This document shows positions 20,001-28,095 of a stretch of 64,000 bases of DNA, in pieces. Each line of letters opens with the position of its first letter. Position 1 is the first letter of the stretch. Location: contig CBDFMY010000003.1 of the NCBI GenBank assembly GCA_965249835.1, forward strand, positions 62,001 to 126,000, read 5' to 3'. The stretch comes from JAHRAW01 sp965249835. Its GTDB lineage: Bacteria > Pseudomonadota > Gammaproteobacteria > Arenicellales > Poriferihabitantaceae. The notes beneath the pieces are model-generated. The model ran no database searches, was not told the DNA's origin, and was given only the letters and a program-made list of their open reading frames with translations. Made by a program: the position numbers and the translations under genes.

Positions 20001-20252
20001 TCAAAAACGAAATTCCGGATACATCGCGCCGCCGATGCGCTCGCCGGGTTTTAGTCCAAATTCCGTCATAATCCGCGAATGGTCGGGATCCATGCCTTCT
20101 TTTCGAAAGCACACGCGCACATCGTCGCCCAACCACTGGGTATTGAATACCTTGAGATCGCGGCCCGGCGAAAGATTGCCGGAGCCGCCGTGAATCGTTC
20201 GGCCATTGAATAGCGCGCAACCACATCGTTGACATTCATCCCATAACCTCGA
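20001..20252 (-). pseudogene. Phytanoyl-CoA dioxygenase family, C-terminal remnant
   Basis: The minus strand is open for about 83 codons and encodes CALFNGRTIHGGSGNLSPGR and VFNTQWLGDDVR, which match the C-terminal part of PhyH Fe(II)/2-oxoglutarate dioxygenases (distal iron-binding H in TIHGGSGN and 2-oxoglutarate-binding R in SPGRD). There is no start codon or N-terminal two thirds: a stop at 20253-20255 precedes the fragment. The frame ends in a normal TGA at 20001. I read it as a 5'-truncated gene beside the NCS1 permease. No other gene occupies the 19668-20361 interval. Confidence 0.7.
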
Positions 20253-20361
20253 TTACAAAAATTACCGCATCCCACCGATTAGGTTTCGCGCATTTGTCAA
20301 AATGGTGCAACAAGTTCAGCGAGACGCAGACACTCCATCGGACTCGGGGTGTCGGGCGTAT

Positions 20362-21798
20362 TCAAGCGGATGCCTGCTGGCTCCTTCCCGACAACAAGTA
20401 ATGCAACAGGCCGCCGAGTGCGGCACCGATAATCCAACCGAATCCTTCCAGTTTTGAAAGCGCCGGATGCCACACGGCGGCGATTGCGAATATCGCGGCG
20501 ACCGCCAGCGCGATTAACGCCCGCTGGTTCCAACCATGGTTGTAGTAATACTTTCCTGCGGGGTCGGTCGAGAATAAATCTTGTATGTCCAGTTGCTGTT
20601 TTTTGATGAGGTAGTAATCAACAATCATGATTCCATACACCGGAGCGAGGATGGCGCCCAGCGTGTTGACGAACGGGAAAATACCGATTTCCGAAATCAC
20701 CGAAACCCACAGAACCGCGAGGATAAAACCGGCGATCGCCGTTATCAGGCCGCCGGTGCGGAAATTAATTTTCTGCGGCATCAGATTGGCGAGATCGTAA
20801 GCGGGTGGAATAAAGTTCGCCACCATGTTGATGCCGACGGTCGCGGTGAAGAACGCGAAAGCTGCGACTATCGTCAGCAACAAGTTGTCCACCCGCGCCA
20901 CCATTTCGGTCGGGTTGGTTAGTGCTTCCCCGAACACCACCACCGCTCCGCCGGTAACCATCAAGGCGATGAAAGAGAAGAGGATAATGTTGCCGACCAG
21001 CCCCAACAGGTTGCCTTTGCGCATTTCCTGTTCGTTCTTGACGAAGCGCGAAAAGTCGCCGAAGTTGATGACCACCGCGGCAAAGTAGGCGACCATGGTG
21101 CCGAAGATGGCGAAGAATGCCGCGACCGCACTGCCGCTGTGGTGGCCGGTGCCGCTGAAAATGTCGCTGACCGCCACCAGCAGCCCGCCGCCGGCTTCCA
21201 CCCAGATTACGATCATTACGATAATCATCACCGCGTAAACGGCGGGTCCCGCGAAGTTCAAAAACCGGCGGATTAGATCAATGCCACGCCAGAACAGATA
21301 GACCTGGAATCCGGCAACCAGAATTAGCGAAATCCAGCCGGTGGCGGTCAATCCGATGAACTCTACGCCGTTACCGGGCAACCCGAACAGAGCTCGGATC
21401 AGCAGGTCCACCGCGGTGGAGGCGAAATAAGTTTGCGCCCCATACCAGAATATCGCCACGATGCCCCTGACCATCGCCGGGAAGTTTGCACCGATGACAC
21501 CCATGCTGGCGCGTGCGAATACCGGATAGGGAATACCGTGTTTGACGCTCGGGCTTCCGGACAGATTAACCAGCCACATAATGAAAAATCCGGCCAGTAT
21601 GATCGCAAGAAAAACCACCCACCCGTTCAGTCCGTAGGCGAGGAACAGCGATGCGGCTAACGTGTAGCCAAATAAACTCTGGACGTCGTTCGCCCATACA
21701 TTAAAGATTTCGAACCATCCCCAGGTTTTTTTATCAGCCGGGGTGGGGGCGAGGTCGCTGTTATACAGCCGCGAATCCTGATTGATGATGTCGGTCAT
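20362..21798 (-). CDS. NCS1 family nucleobase/allantoin/hydantoin-type permease
   Basis: Inner-membrane cation symporter of 478 residues with about 12 hydrophobic helices. The N-terminus has KTWGWFEIFNVWANDVQSL followed by GSPSVKHGIPYPVFARASMG, the NCS1 signature. The start at 21798 is chosen for the GGGAGG ribosome-binding site upstream; the longer frame to 21882 lacks support. Monocistronic: a PhyH remnant follows and a lon remnant precedes. The substrate (cytosine, purine, allantoin, hydantoin) cannot be fixed from sequence alone. Confidence 0.85.
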   Translation of the reverse strand: MTDIINQDSRLYNSDLAPTPADKKTWGWFEIFNVWANDVQSLFGYTLAASLFLAYGLNGWVVFLAIILAGFFIMWLVNLSGSPSVKHGIPYPVFARASMGVIGANFPAMVRGIVAIFWYGAQTYFASTAVDLLIRALFGLPGNGVEFIGLTATGWISLILVAGFQVYLFWRGIDLIRRFLNFAGPAVYAVMIIVMIVIWVEAGGGLLVAVSDIFSGTGHHSGSAVAAFFAIFGTMVAYFAAVVINFGDFSRFVKNEQEMRKGNLLGLVGNIILFSFIALMVTGGAVVVFGEALTNPTEMVARVDNLLLTIVAAFAFFTATVGINMVANFIPPAYDLANLMPQKINFRTGGLITAIAGFILAVLWVSVISEIGIFPFVNTLGAILAPVYGIMIVDYYLIKKQQLDIQDLFSTDPAGKYYYNHGWNQRALIALAVAAIFAIAAVWHPALSKLEGFGWIIGAALGGLLHYLLSGRSQQASA

Positions 21799-21925
21799 GG
21801 GAGCCTCCCGAAGAGAATTACTGTTTGAAAGATACGGCCAATATAGCACACCCGCGGTTGCGGGTATATTCTTATTTATCAAATAGTTAGGATGTGTCCG
21901 CTGCGTTATCCGAGACCCGGTAGAC

Positions 21926-22130
21926 TCAAAACAAATGCGCCAGCCCCTCGTCGTAGGTCAAGACAAAGTTGACCGCGAGTCCTTTTTTTACATATGTTGG
22001 GAGTTCCTCGTAGTCGTCGCGGTTGGCTTGCGGTACACCAGTCTCGGGAAAAACGGCTTCTGCTCAAGAGGGATGAGGTTCAGTTCCCCCGGCAAAACGT
22101 CTTCGGGGCGGGCAGATGAACGACACGCGC
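21926..22130 (-). pseudogene. lon protease remnant with internal deletion
   Basis: Two pieces of a Lon-type protease gene lie side by side. The upstream piece (about 22040-22100) encodes LPGELNLIPLEQKPFFPRL, the start of the Lon substrate-binding domain. The downstream piece (21926-22036) encodes VPQANRDDYEELPTYV and then GLAVNFVLTYDEGLAHLF with a TGA stop, the C-terminus of the Lon protease domain. They are in different frames, and the AAA+ and catalytic regions (more than 2 kb) are missing. This is the left boundary of the sulfur-type accessory operon. The 21799-22258 interval holds no other gene I can see. Confidence 0.7.
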
Positions 22131-22258
22131 AAATCAATCTCCCGCGTATTCGATAAAAATTTTTGATAGATTTTAATACGATATATTTTCACCCTGGTGC
22201 TTATGACCGCTATGGAATGGAAAAATTTAGGGAATGTGCTCATTCAAGCAATCAGACA

Positions 22259-23296
22259 TCAAATCCAGCGTGGGGCAGGTTTGTTCGTAGATGGCTCCGC
22301 GTGCACTCCTTGCAGAAGACTGTTGATGGCAATAGCCAATTCAACTCCATGTGTTTGCGTGTTATCCGTGACAACTCTTTTTGCCCCCGTTGCCTTTACA
22401 TATGCGATTGTCTCATTGAAGTCCGCGTGATTAGACAGTGCCACGCTGTACGACCGATCTGAATGAGTTAATAACGGATAATCAGCTTTGGCCATCATAT
22501 ATGCACTACATGTGATACTCGTTCCGCTCACGGGTTCATTGCCGAAACCATCACCCTTCGAATACAAACGAACATAAGCCCCATGATTTACAGCATATCG
22601 TCCTGTATCCGAGTCAATTGCCTCCAAATTCCCGCCAGCTAGCCCATATCTCTGATAAACCTCTATTTCCCGGATAAGTCGGTCGCTACCCAAAATTGGC
22701 ACGTTTATATTTCCACCAAGAACTTGCAACACCCGCTCAATAGTTCCCCTGTGGGCCTTGATATGTACGGAACCGGAACGCAATTTCGTGGACACTAGGC
22801 TCAACAGACAATCTTCCGCATCAGCCTGAGTGTAGCCACGCTTGCTGTCAGGGCCGCCATATGTGCTGTCCACCACAAGTTCATCAACCTGAATGATGTG
22901 ATTTATCGGCCAACCGAAATCACCAGAATAGCCGATTCGCAAGCCATCGGGTAATTCCAACGCAACCTGACATGCACCAAGCATATGGTTGGAGGAGAGC
23001 ATAGACAGATTAGAGCCATCTTCCAATGTATGCATCTTGTCACAAGGAATTTGATGAAGATTGTCTCGATATTCAAGGTCCGCATTACGCTCCGCAACGA
23101 GCAAATCATAAGTTCCGGGGCTCATTAACAAGTCTTGAAATCCCTTGCTCTTATCGAATTCACCCATGTGGTCGTCATGAATGTGTGTTTGTACGCGGAA
23201 AGAGTATCCTTCGACAAAACCATCACAGACTACATTAGAGCCAAGGCAAACGGCGCCGCTGTGAAACACGTCAACAGTAGAAGAACTCATTCTCAA
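22259..23296 (-). CDS. Beta-CASP metallo-beta-lactamase nuclease-like protein
   Basis: A 345-residue protein with the zinc ligands of the metallo-beta-lactamase fold: THIHDDHMG (H38, H40, D42, H43), H104 in SSNHMLGACQ and D126 in GYSGDFG. It also carries beta-CASP features: VVDSTYGG, the KAHRGT histidine and the late SNHADFNET motif. These define the CPSF73/RNase J/DNA exonuclease family, so metal-dependent nuclease activity on DNA or RNA is expected. Last gene of a seven-gene operon; its start overlaps the upstream gene by 4 nt. A second ATG two codons in is possible. I know of no phosphorothioation system with this component. Confidence 0.8.
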   Translation of the reverse strand: MRMSSSTVDVFHSGAVCLGSNVVCDGFVEGYSFRVQTHIHDDHMGEFDKSKGFQDLLMSPGTYDLLVAERNADLEYRDNLHQIPCDKMHTLEDGSNLSMLSSNHMLGACQVALELPDGLRIGYSGDFGWPINHIIQVDELVVDSTYGGPDSKRGYTQADAEDCLLSLVSTKLRSGSVHIKAHRGTIERVLQVLGGNINVPILGSDRLIREIEVYQRYGLAGGNLEAIDSDTGRYAVNHGAYVRLYSKGDGFGNEPVSGTSITCSAYMMAKADYPLLTHSDRSYSVALSNHADFNETIAYVKATGAKRVVTDNTQTHGVELAIAINSLLQGVHAEPSTNKPAPRWI

Positions 23297-23994
23297 ATCG
23301 CTTTCTCAATCTGAATTCGTAGTTGCGCTTCAAGATTCTCTTTTCCAATGTTGTTCATTGACGCGTTAAATCTTTCTCCCCCAACAAGCGTAAATATTTT
23401 TTTTCCAAGCCGCCCCGTTGCTCCCTGGATGCTCAATTTACCAATAATAATTTTTAGCATAGAATCTCGTTGTGCCTGTGTGAGTTCTGCGATCTTTGTT
23501 TCTACATTCTGATCAGTGACTGAACCCATAAAAACATAGCGTTTCTCAATAGTTGTACGCATGTCCAGCACTTCTCTCAAGCACTCCTGAATAGATTTCC
23601 CAGACCGTTCGAGCAGTTGCGCAACTTGGCGTACTTCTTTGCTTTGCAGTCTATTCGCCAAGATTGACTCGGCAACAACACGTTGGTCATCAGAACTTTG
23701 AATTCGGGCCAATTCAAAGGCAGCGGAAAAACCAATCGCATCTTTTTCAGAGCCCCAACTGATTAAATGCTGTAGCTCGTTAGGTAAGTCCAAAATCCGC
23801 AAAAACCGACTGACCTGACTTGTTCCTTTAAGCTGACTGTTGCTTGCACAATCTTTGAGCGTACCCCCAGCATCACAGGCATGGCGGAAAAGTGTGCCCA
23901 CCTCAACAGGAGAAAGCGGGCGGTCCCTTTTGTGCGTGCCATAACCGACAGACATTCGAAGTCGCCCTAATTCCAAAGCAGTTAGACCGAGCAT
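23293..23994 (-). CDS. Unrecognised 233-residue protein of the sulfur-type operon
   Basis: No confident family. The central part (residues ~25-140) includes LSPVEVGTLFRHACDAGG, LDLPNELQHLISWG and a helix-rich DDQRVVAESILANRLQSKEV, with spacing reminiscent of the helix-turn-helix middle domain of ParB/KorB proteins; this is inference. The C-terminal part is lysine-rich with TGRLGKKIFTLVGG. No signal peptide or membrane segment. It lies 5 nt downstream of the ParB-like gene and overlaps the beta-CASP gene by 4 nt, so it is translationally coupled to both and may be a DNA-binding partner. Confidence 0.6.
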   Translation of the reverse strand: MLGLTALELGRLRMSVGYGTHKRDRPLSPVEVGTLFRHACDAGGTLKDCASNSQLKGTSQVSRFLRILDLPNELQHLISWGSEKDAIGFSAAFELARIQSSDDQRVVAESILANRLQSKEVRQVAQLLERSGKSIQECLREVLDMRTTIEKRYVFMGSVTDQNVETKIAELTQAQRDSMLKIIIGKLSIQGATGRLGKKIFTLVGGERFNASMNNIGKENLEAQLRIQIEKAI

Positions 23995-23999
23995 CAGAC

Positions 24000-24824
24000 C
24001 TATCTCTCCAGCATGCCTCGATCAATCAAAGATTCTTCTATGAGCATAACGGTTGCTTCATCTTGGGTTGCTTCCTCTTCTCTTGCAAATTTCTGAATCG
24101 CCGTATGAGTATCTTGCGTAACTGTCACAGTAATTTGAGTTACTCTTGATCCCGTTTTTGCGTCCTCAATCACATCGGAAACTGACTTGTCAGGGTCGTT
24201 TTTGAGTGCCTTTATAACTTTCTTACGCTGGACACCGGTCATCGGTTGCATTTCTTTAGCCAGTGCAACTGCAACCTCAATATTTGGTTGCCCATCGTCT
24301 CCGGTCGCAGAATCTTGAGCCTTTAACGCAACGTTAATATCAATTGTCTCGTCATCAACCATGGTTTTCAGCTCGGGCAACAGCCGCGGATACTTTACGT
24401 TATCCCCCACCTGTGCATGGGACAAGCCAGTGGCTTTAACCACATCTTTAATAGTTCCGTAGTGTTTATACAAGTATCCGATGCCATTCTTGAGGTCAAC
24501 CCCGGAAAGTTTGCGGCGAAGCAAATTCTCTGTAATCGAGATGGCTTTGGCTTCGCTTTCTTGAACACGCTTATCAAGAATAGCGGCAGAAATAACTTTC
24601 TTGCCCAGCATTTTGTGCGCCAGAAATCTTCTCTGCCCCGTAAGAATTTCCCATTTTCCAGATTCGTTGGCCGGGCAAACGAGTATTGGCTGAAGTAATC
24701 CTAGTGTCGCAATACTTTTTGCCAAATCTTCGACTTCGGCTCCAGGGTCCTGGGTTCGTACTTGTCCTTTCCCTATTACCAACGCATCAAGCGGGATATC
24801 TCGATAATCTACAATTTTTGCCAT
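24000..24824 (-). CDS. ParB-N domain protein with CTP-binding motifs
   Basis: A 274-residue protein. The N-terminal ParB/Spo0J domain has LAKSIATLGLLQPILV, then GQRRFLAHKM (GQRR, residues 63-66, the GERR-like box) and ENLLRRKLS (residues 99-107, the ENxxR box), motifs used for CTP binding in ParB clamps. A helix-turn-helix region follows (VVKATGLSHAQVGDNV). The C-terminus (VTQDTHTAIQKFAREEEA) resembles a small DNA-binding or dimerisation module. No parA partner is adjacent, so a role in DNA scanning or loading within the operon is more likely than segregation. It lies 2 nt after the SNF2 gene. Distinct from DndB (DGQHR) proteins. Confidence 0.8.
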   Translation of the reverse strand: MAKIVDYRDIPLDALVIGKGQVRTQDPGAEVEDLAKSIATLGLLQPILVCPANESGKWEILTGQRRFLAHKMLGKKVISAAILDKRVQESEAKAISITENLLRRKLSGVDLKNGIGYLYKHYGTIKDVVKATGLSHAQVGDNVKYPRLLPELKTMVDDETIDINVALKAQDSATGDDGQPNIEVAVALAKEMQPMTGVQRKKVIKALKNDPDKSVSDVIEDAKTGSRVTQITVTVTQDTHTAIQKFAREEEATQDEATVMLIEESLIDRGMLER

Positions 24825-24826
24825 GA

Positions 24827-26224
24827 CTATGGTTCTCCTGTGTTTTGTGATGAATGAAAAATCTGTGCTTTTGGAATTTCAAGAATCTGCATCAATTCTT
24901 TCTTTGTGAAACGGTGTGTGGCTGTTGGAGTGGATTCGATAACTTCCTCAAATAGGTTTTCTTTTTCCTCAAGTATATCAGCGATACGCTCTTCAACAGA
25001 GTCTTTAATCAAAAATCGAACAACGTGTAATGGTTCGTCTCGGTCAAAACGGTGAGCCCGATAAATAGCCTGAATCTCAACAGCAGGGTTCCACCACCTA
25101 TCAAATACTACCACATGACTAGCTTTGCCGAGATTCAACCCCACTCCACCAGCCCGAAGAGATATCAGTAGCATCCTCGGTGCCTCGCCGGTCTGAAATC
25201 GATCAATCACTTCTTCTCGCTCTGTCATTGACATAGATCCTGTTAAAAGATCATGGGGCATATCGATTCGCTCGGACAACCAACGTAACGTTTTAACAAA
25301 CTGCGAAAATACTAAAATCTTGGCGGATTTCCCCGCACTCTCACTGATTGTCTGGAGTGCATCTAATTTCGATGAAGTGTTTGTAACTTCATCTAAGTTA
25401 CAAATGATCTTCAACCGTGTAATAAGACCGAGCAAGATAACACCAATGTTTCCAGAGGCCGCACCCTCTCCAGTTGCGTCGGTGCGATGCGCCCATATTT
25501 CATCGTAACGTTCTCTCTGGTTTTTTGAGAGATCCAGTTGTAAATCTTGGATAATCACTGGTGGTAGTTCTGCACGAACTTCGGACTTCCTGCGTCGAAG
25601 CATAAGCGATCCCAGTTTCTCAACTAGACGTGTCTGATTTTGGCTTTCTTCGAACGGAGGATTTAGAAATTTCATGATTGATACAACATCATTTTCGTCG
25701 TTTTCAAGAGGCGTAGCAGATAACGCCCAAGCACGCTTGCGTGACAAGATCCTACATGCCAGTGCGGTAGCTGAATTCTTGTTTTTAATTCGTTGGGCCT
25801 CGTCCAAAACTACGAGATCGAAGGTGTTCATGGGGATACGATCTAATCCGTCGGATCGAATCTGCTCATAAGAGCCCACGAGAACCGGGATTGGAAGGAG
25901 ATAAAAAGCTTCGCGTGCAGATGCGGTTCCCTGAACACGCCGTACTGTCAACGAAGGGGCCCAAGTTGCAAGTTCAGTCATCCAGTTTGTCATCAACGAT
26001 GAGGGAACAACGATCAAGACCCGCCTCACTTCGTTTCGCCCATTTAAAAGAAGGGCCATTGCGACTGCGGCTTGAACCGTTTTACCCAACCCCATCTCGT
26101 CAGCCAGCAGAGCAGATCGAGATCGATACAAGAACGCGATGCCCTCCCACTGATAATCATGGAGCACATCAGGGACGCGGAGTTGACGCTCAGCGAGACG
26201 GCGAAGTCGCAACAAGTCTTGCAT
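24827..26224 (-). CDS. Compact SNF2-family DNA translocase
   Basis: A 465-residue SF2 ATPase consisting of little more than the SNF2 motor. Motif I is LLADEMGLGKT (GLGKT at 45-49), motif II LDEAQRIKN, motif III ALSATPLEN, motif V RAGGVGLNLGKA and motif VI AIYRAHRFDRDEP. There is no added nuclease, PLD or methyl-lysine domain. Its ATG overlaps the stop of the upstream nuclease gene by one nucleotide (TGATG). In the operon it could remodel or translocate along DNA for the sulfur-transfer or nuclease proteins (inference). SNF2 proteins of this kind also occur in Dpd and DISARM islands, but no other marker genes of those are present. Confidence 0.85.
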   Translation of the reverse strand: MQDLLRLRRLAERQLRVPDVLHDYQWEGIAFLYRSRSALLADEMGLGKTVQAAVAMALLLNGRNEVRRVLIVVPSSLMTNWMTELATWAPSLTVRRVQGTASAREAFYLLPIPVLVGSYEQIRSDGLDRIPMNTFDLVVLDEAQRIKNKNSATALACRILSRKRAWALSATPLENDENDVVSIMKFLNPPFEESQNQTRLVEKLGSLMLRRRKSEVRAELPPVIIQDLQLDLSKNQRERYDEIWAHRTDATGEGAASGNIGVILLGLITRLKIICNLDEVTNTSSKLDALQTISESAGKSAKILVFSQFVKTLRWLSERIDMPHDLLTGSMSMTEREEVIDRFQTGEAPRMLLISLRAGGVGLNLGKASHVVVFDRWWNPAVEIQAIYRAHRFDRDEPLHVVRFLIKDSVEERIADILEEKENLFEEVIESTPTATHRFTKKELMQILEIPKAQIFHSSQNTGEP

Positions 26225-28095
26225 CAGCTAAATGTCCAAACCTGCACGGCTCGCTTCGCCATTTTACATTGCCTTGCCTCGATGTTGGCAGGAGACCAAT
26301 CGCTATGCTGGATTAAATCACGCGTTAGCTTGACTCCACTGTCTTTATAATTTTCACATTTTTTTACGAAATCACTGTTGAATTTTGCCCCCGGCTTATT
26401 GTCCATTGGTCCAATAAGAGTCAGATTCCCAATTCGGTGAATCCAGTCATTCGCATCGACATTATCAAAAGTATGCCAACCGCCCCAATGCTGTGGCGAT
26501 TTTGGCAATATATGTTCAATGCTACAAAGTCTTTCATTGAAAAGTGCTGTATCTTTCTGAATATGTCTATTAATACCGAGTAAAAATTGTTTGATTTTAG
26601 TCGCTCCAGTCATTTTCACGTCATTTATAGTTTTTTGAAATTTTGGGTCATGCAATACACCATATTGCGCTTGGTCGCAATCCATGAGAAATCTAGCAAA
26701 CTCGGTATCAGGAATATCGGCCGCTGCTATAATATCCTTGGCATAGTTGGAAAATTCTGTTTCAAAATGTGATGGCTCGAACTTTGGAGAAACGAATGCT
26801 GTTCTGAGAACGAATGTAGCTAAGCGACTTATATTTCTGTTAGCAATTCTCGCAATTCGTTTCTTTTTACGACCATCAGTTTCTCTAATGTAGCGAATCA
26901 AAATAGCAAAAACCAATGGTTGAGTGACCGTATACCCGCGCAGTTCCCGCAAAAATACTGCTAAATTCCTTGGTGAATTTGTTGTTCCAGAACACACTTT
27001 AAATTTTTCGACAAATTCCGATTCTGGATTTGACGATGCTATTTTAATAAAGAGCTCTAATGCATCAGAGGAAGTAATTTGTTCCGTCAAATTAAATACA
27101 TAATCTGCCATTGATTCCTGTTTGATGCGCCCACTACCTCCTCGATTACGGATGGCTTCTCGTACATCTCGGTAGAAATTGTCCTTGCGAAGAAAACCAA
27201 ATCTACACTGTAGATAGCACCGCATATACTCGGACGCTTTATTAGCCTTATCAATTCGTGTGCGAAATTTTTCCAAATTGTCATGCACTGAAACTCTTCT
27301 CTCGGATTCTTCTTTCAGATTGAAATGTGAATACAGATAATTACGGATGAGATCCAGGTCATCGAGCTTCTTTCCTCTGCAATTAATTGTCTCATATACC
27401 GCATTCGGATCAATATGTGACGGAATTTTTAACCATGCAATCTCAACATTTCTAAGAAGAAAATCAAAATATCGTTTTAGTTGCTTGGAACTCATAGAAG
27501 AAAAAAATCTGTCAATCTCTCTCCACACTGTTGTGAGTGTGCCGTTGCTTCCGATGGTGTTGCCGCGTATCATCTGGCGATAGCGCATCGTGTCGTTCTT
27601 AGGTGGTGAAATCCGAGGAGTGTAGTTTTCCGTGTCATCCAAAGAGCATACTTGCATGGGATTTAAAACGAACAATGCGCGAAGAGCTAGGCTTTCACGC
27701 TGCGAATCGGATATGTTGTGGAACCGACGACACAGTACCGCGCAGATAAGCGACATTGTCACCATTCTTTGCTGACCGTCGTTTATTTCCCACCGATTGT
27801 GGCTACCGTCATCTACCAGCATGATTGCACCTAAAAAGTAACAGGCACGATCCTCTTCGACAGCGTCGTATATGTCGTCAAGCAATGCTCGGACATCTCT
27901 TGGTGTCCAATCGTAGTATCGTTGGTGCCATGGGACAGCAAATTGGCCCCAATAGAACAGCTCCGAAAACAATATGGCTCCTGCCTCGATATTAGTTTGA
28001 ATCTGGTTTTGCAAGATATTTGTTTCTCTGCTGTTCAAGTCAACGTATCGCACAATGCCATGCGACAGTTTTCGTGTACCAGATCCCGACGCCAA
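26224..28095 (-). CDS. DUF262/DUF1524 nuclease (GmrSD/SspE-like)
   Basis: A ~620-residue candidate effector. The N-terminal DUF262 domain has WEINDGQQRMVTMSL, the DGQQR nucleotide-handling motif found in GmrS and SspE. The C-terminal DUF1524 domain has CSIEHILPKSPQHWGG, HRIGNLTLIGPMDNKPG and a terminal WSPANIEAR, the His-Asn nuclease core of GmrD. In SspE this architecture senses phosphorothioate DNA and nicks unmodified phage DNA, so a matching job beside DndA/DndC-like genes is reasonable. The start is uncertain: TTG at 28095 (overlapping the sulfurtransferase by 61 nt) or GTG at 28053. The gene is markedly AT-rich. Confidence 0.8.
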   Translation of the reverse strand: MASGSGTRKLSHGIVRYVDLNSRETNILQNQIQTNIEAGAILFSELFYWGQFAVPWHQRYYDWTPRDVRALLDDIYDAVEEDRACYFLGAIMLVDDGSHNRWEINDGQQRMVTMSLICAVLCRRFHNISDSQRESLALRALFVLNPMQVCSLDDTENYTPRISPPKNDTMRYRQMIRGNTIGSNGTLTTVWREIDRFFSSMSSKQLKRYFDFLLRNVEIAWLKIPSHIDPNAVYETINCRGKKLDDLDLIRNYLYSHFNLKEESERRVSVHDNLEKFRTRIDKANKASEYMRCYLQCRFGFLRKDNFYRDVREAIRNRGGSGRIKQESMADYVFNLTEQITSSDALELFIKIASSNPESEFVEKFKVCSGTTNSPRNLAVFLRELRGYTVTQPLVFAILIRYIRETDGRKKKRIARIANRNISRLATFVLRTAFVSPKFEPSHFETEFSNYAKDIIAAADIPDTEFARFLMDCDQAQYGVLHDPKFQKTINDVKMTGATKIKQFLLGINRHIQKDTALFNERLCSIEHILPKSPQHWGGWHTFDNVDANDWIHRIGNLTLIGPMDNKPGAKFNSDFVKKCENYKDSGVKLTRDLIQHSDWSPANIEARQCKMAKRAVQVWTFS

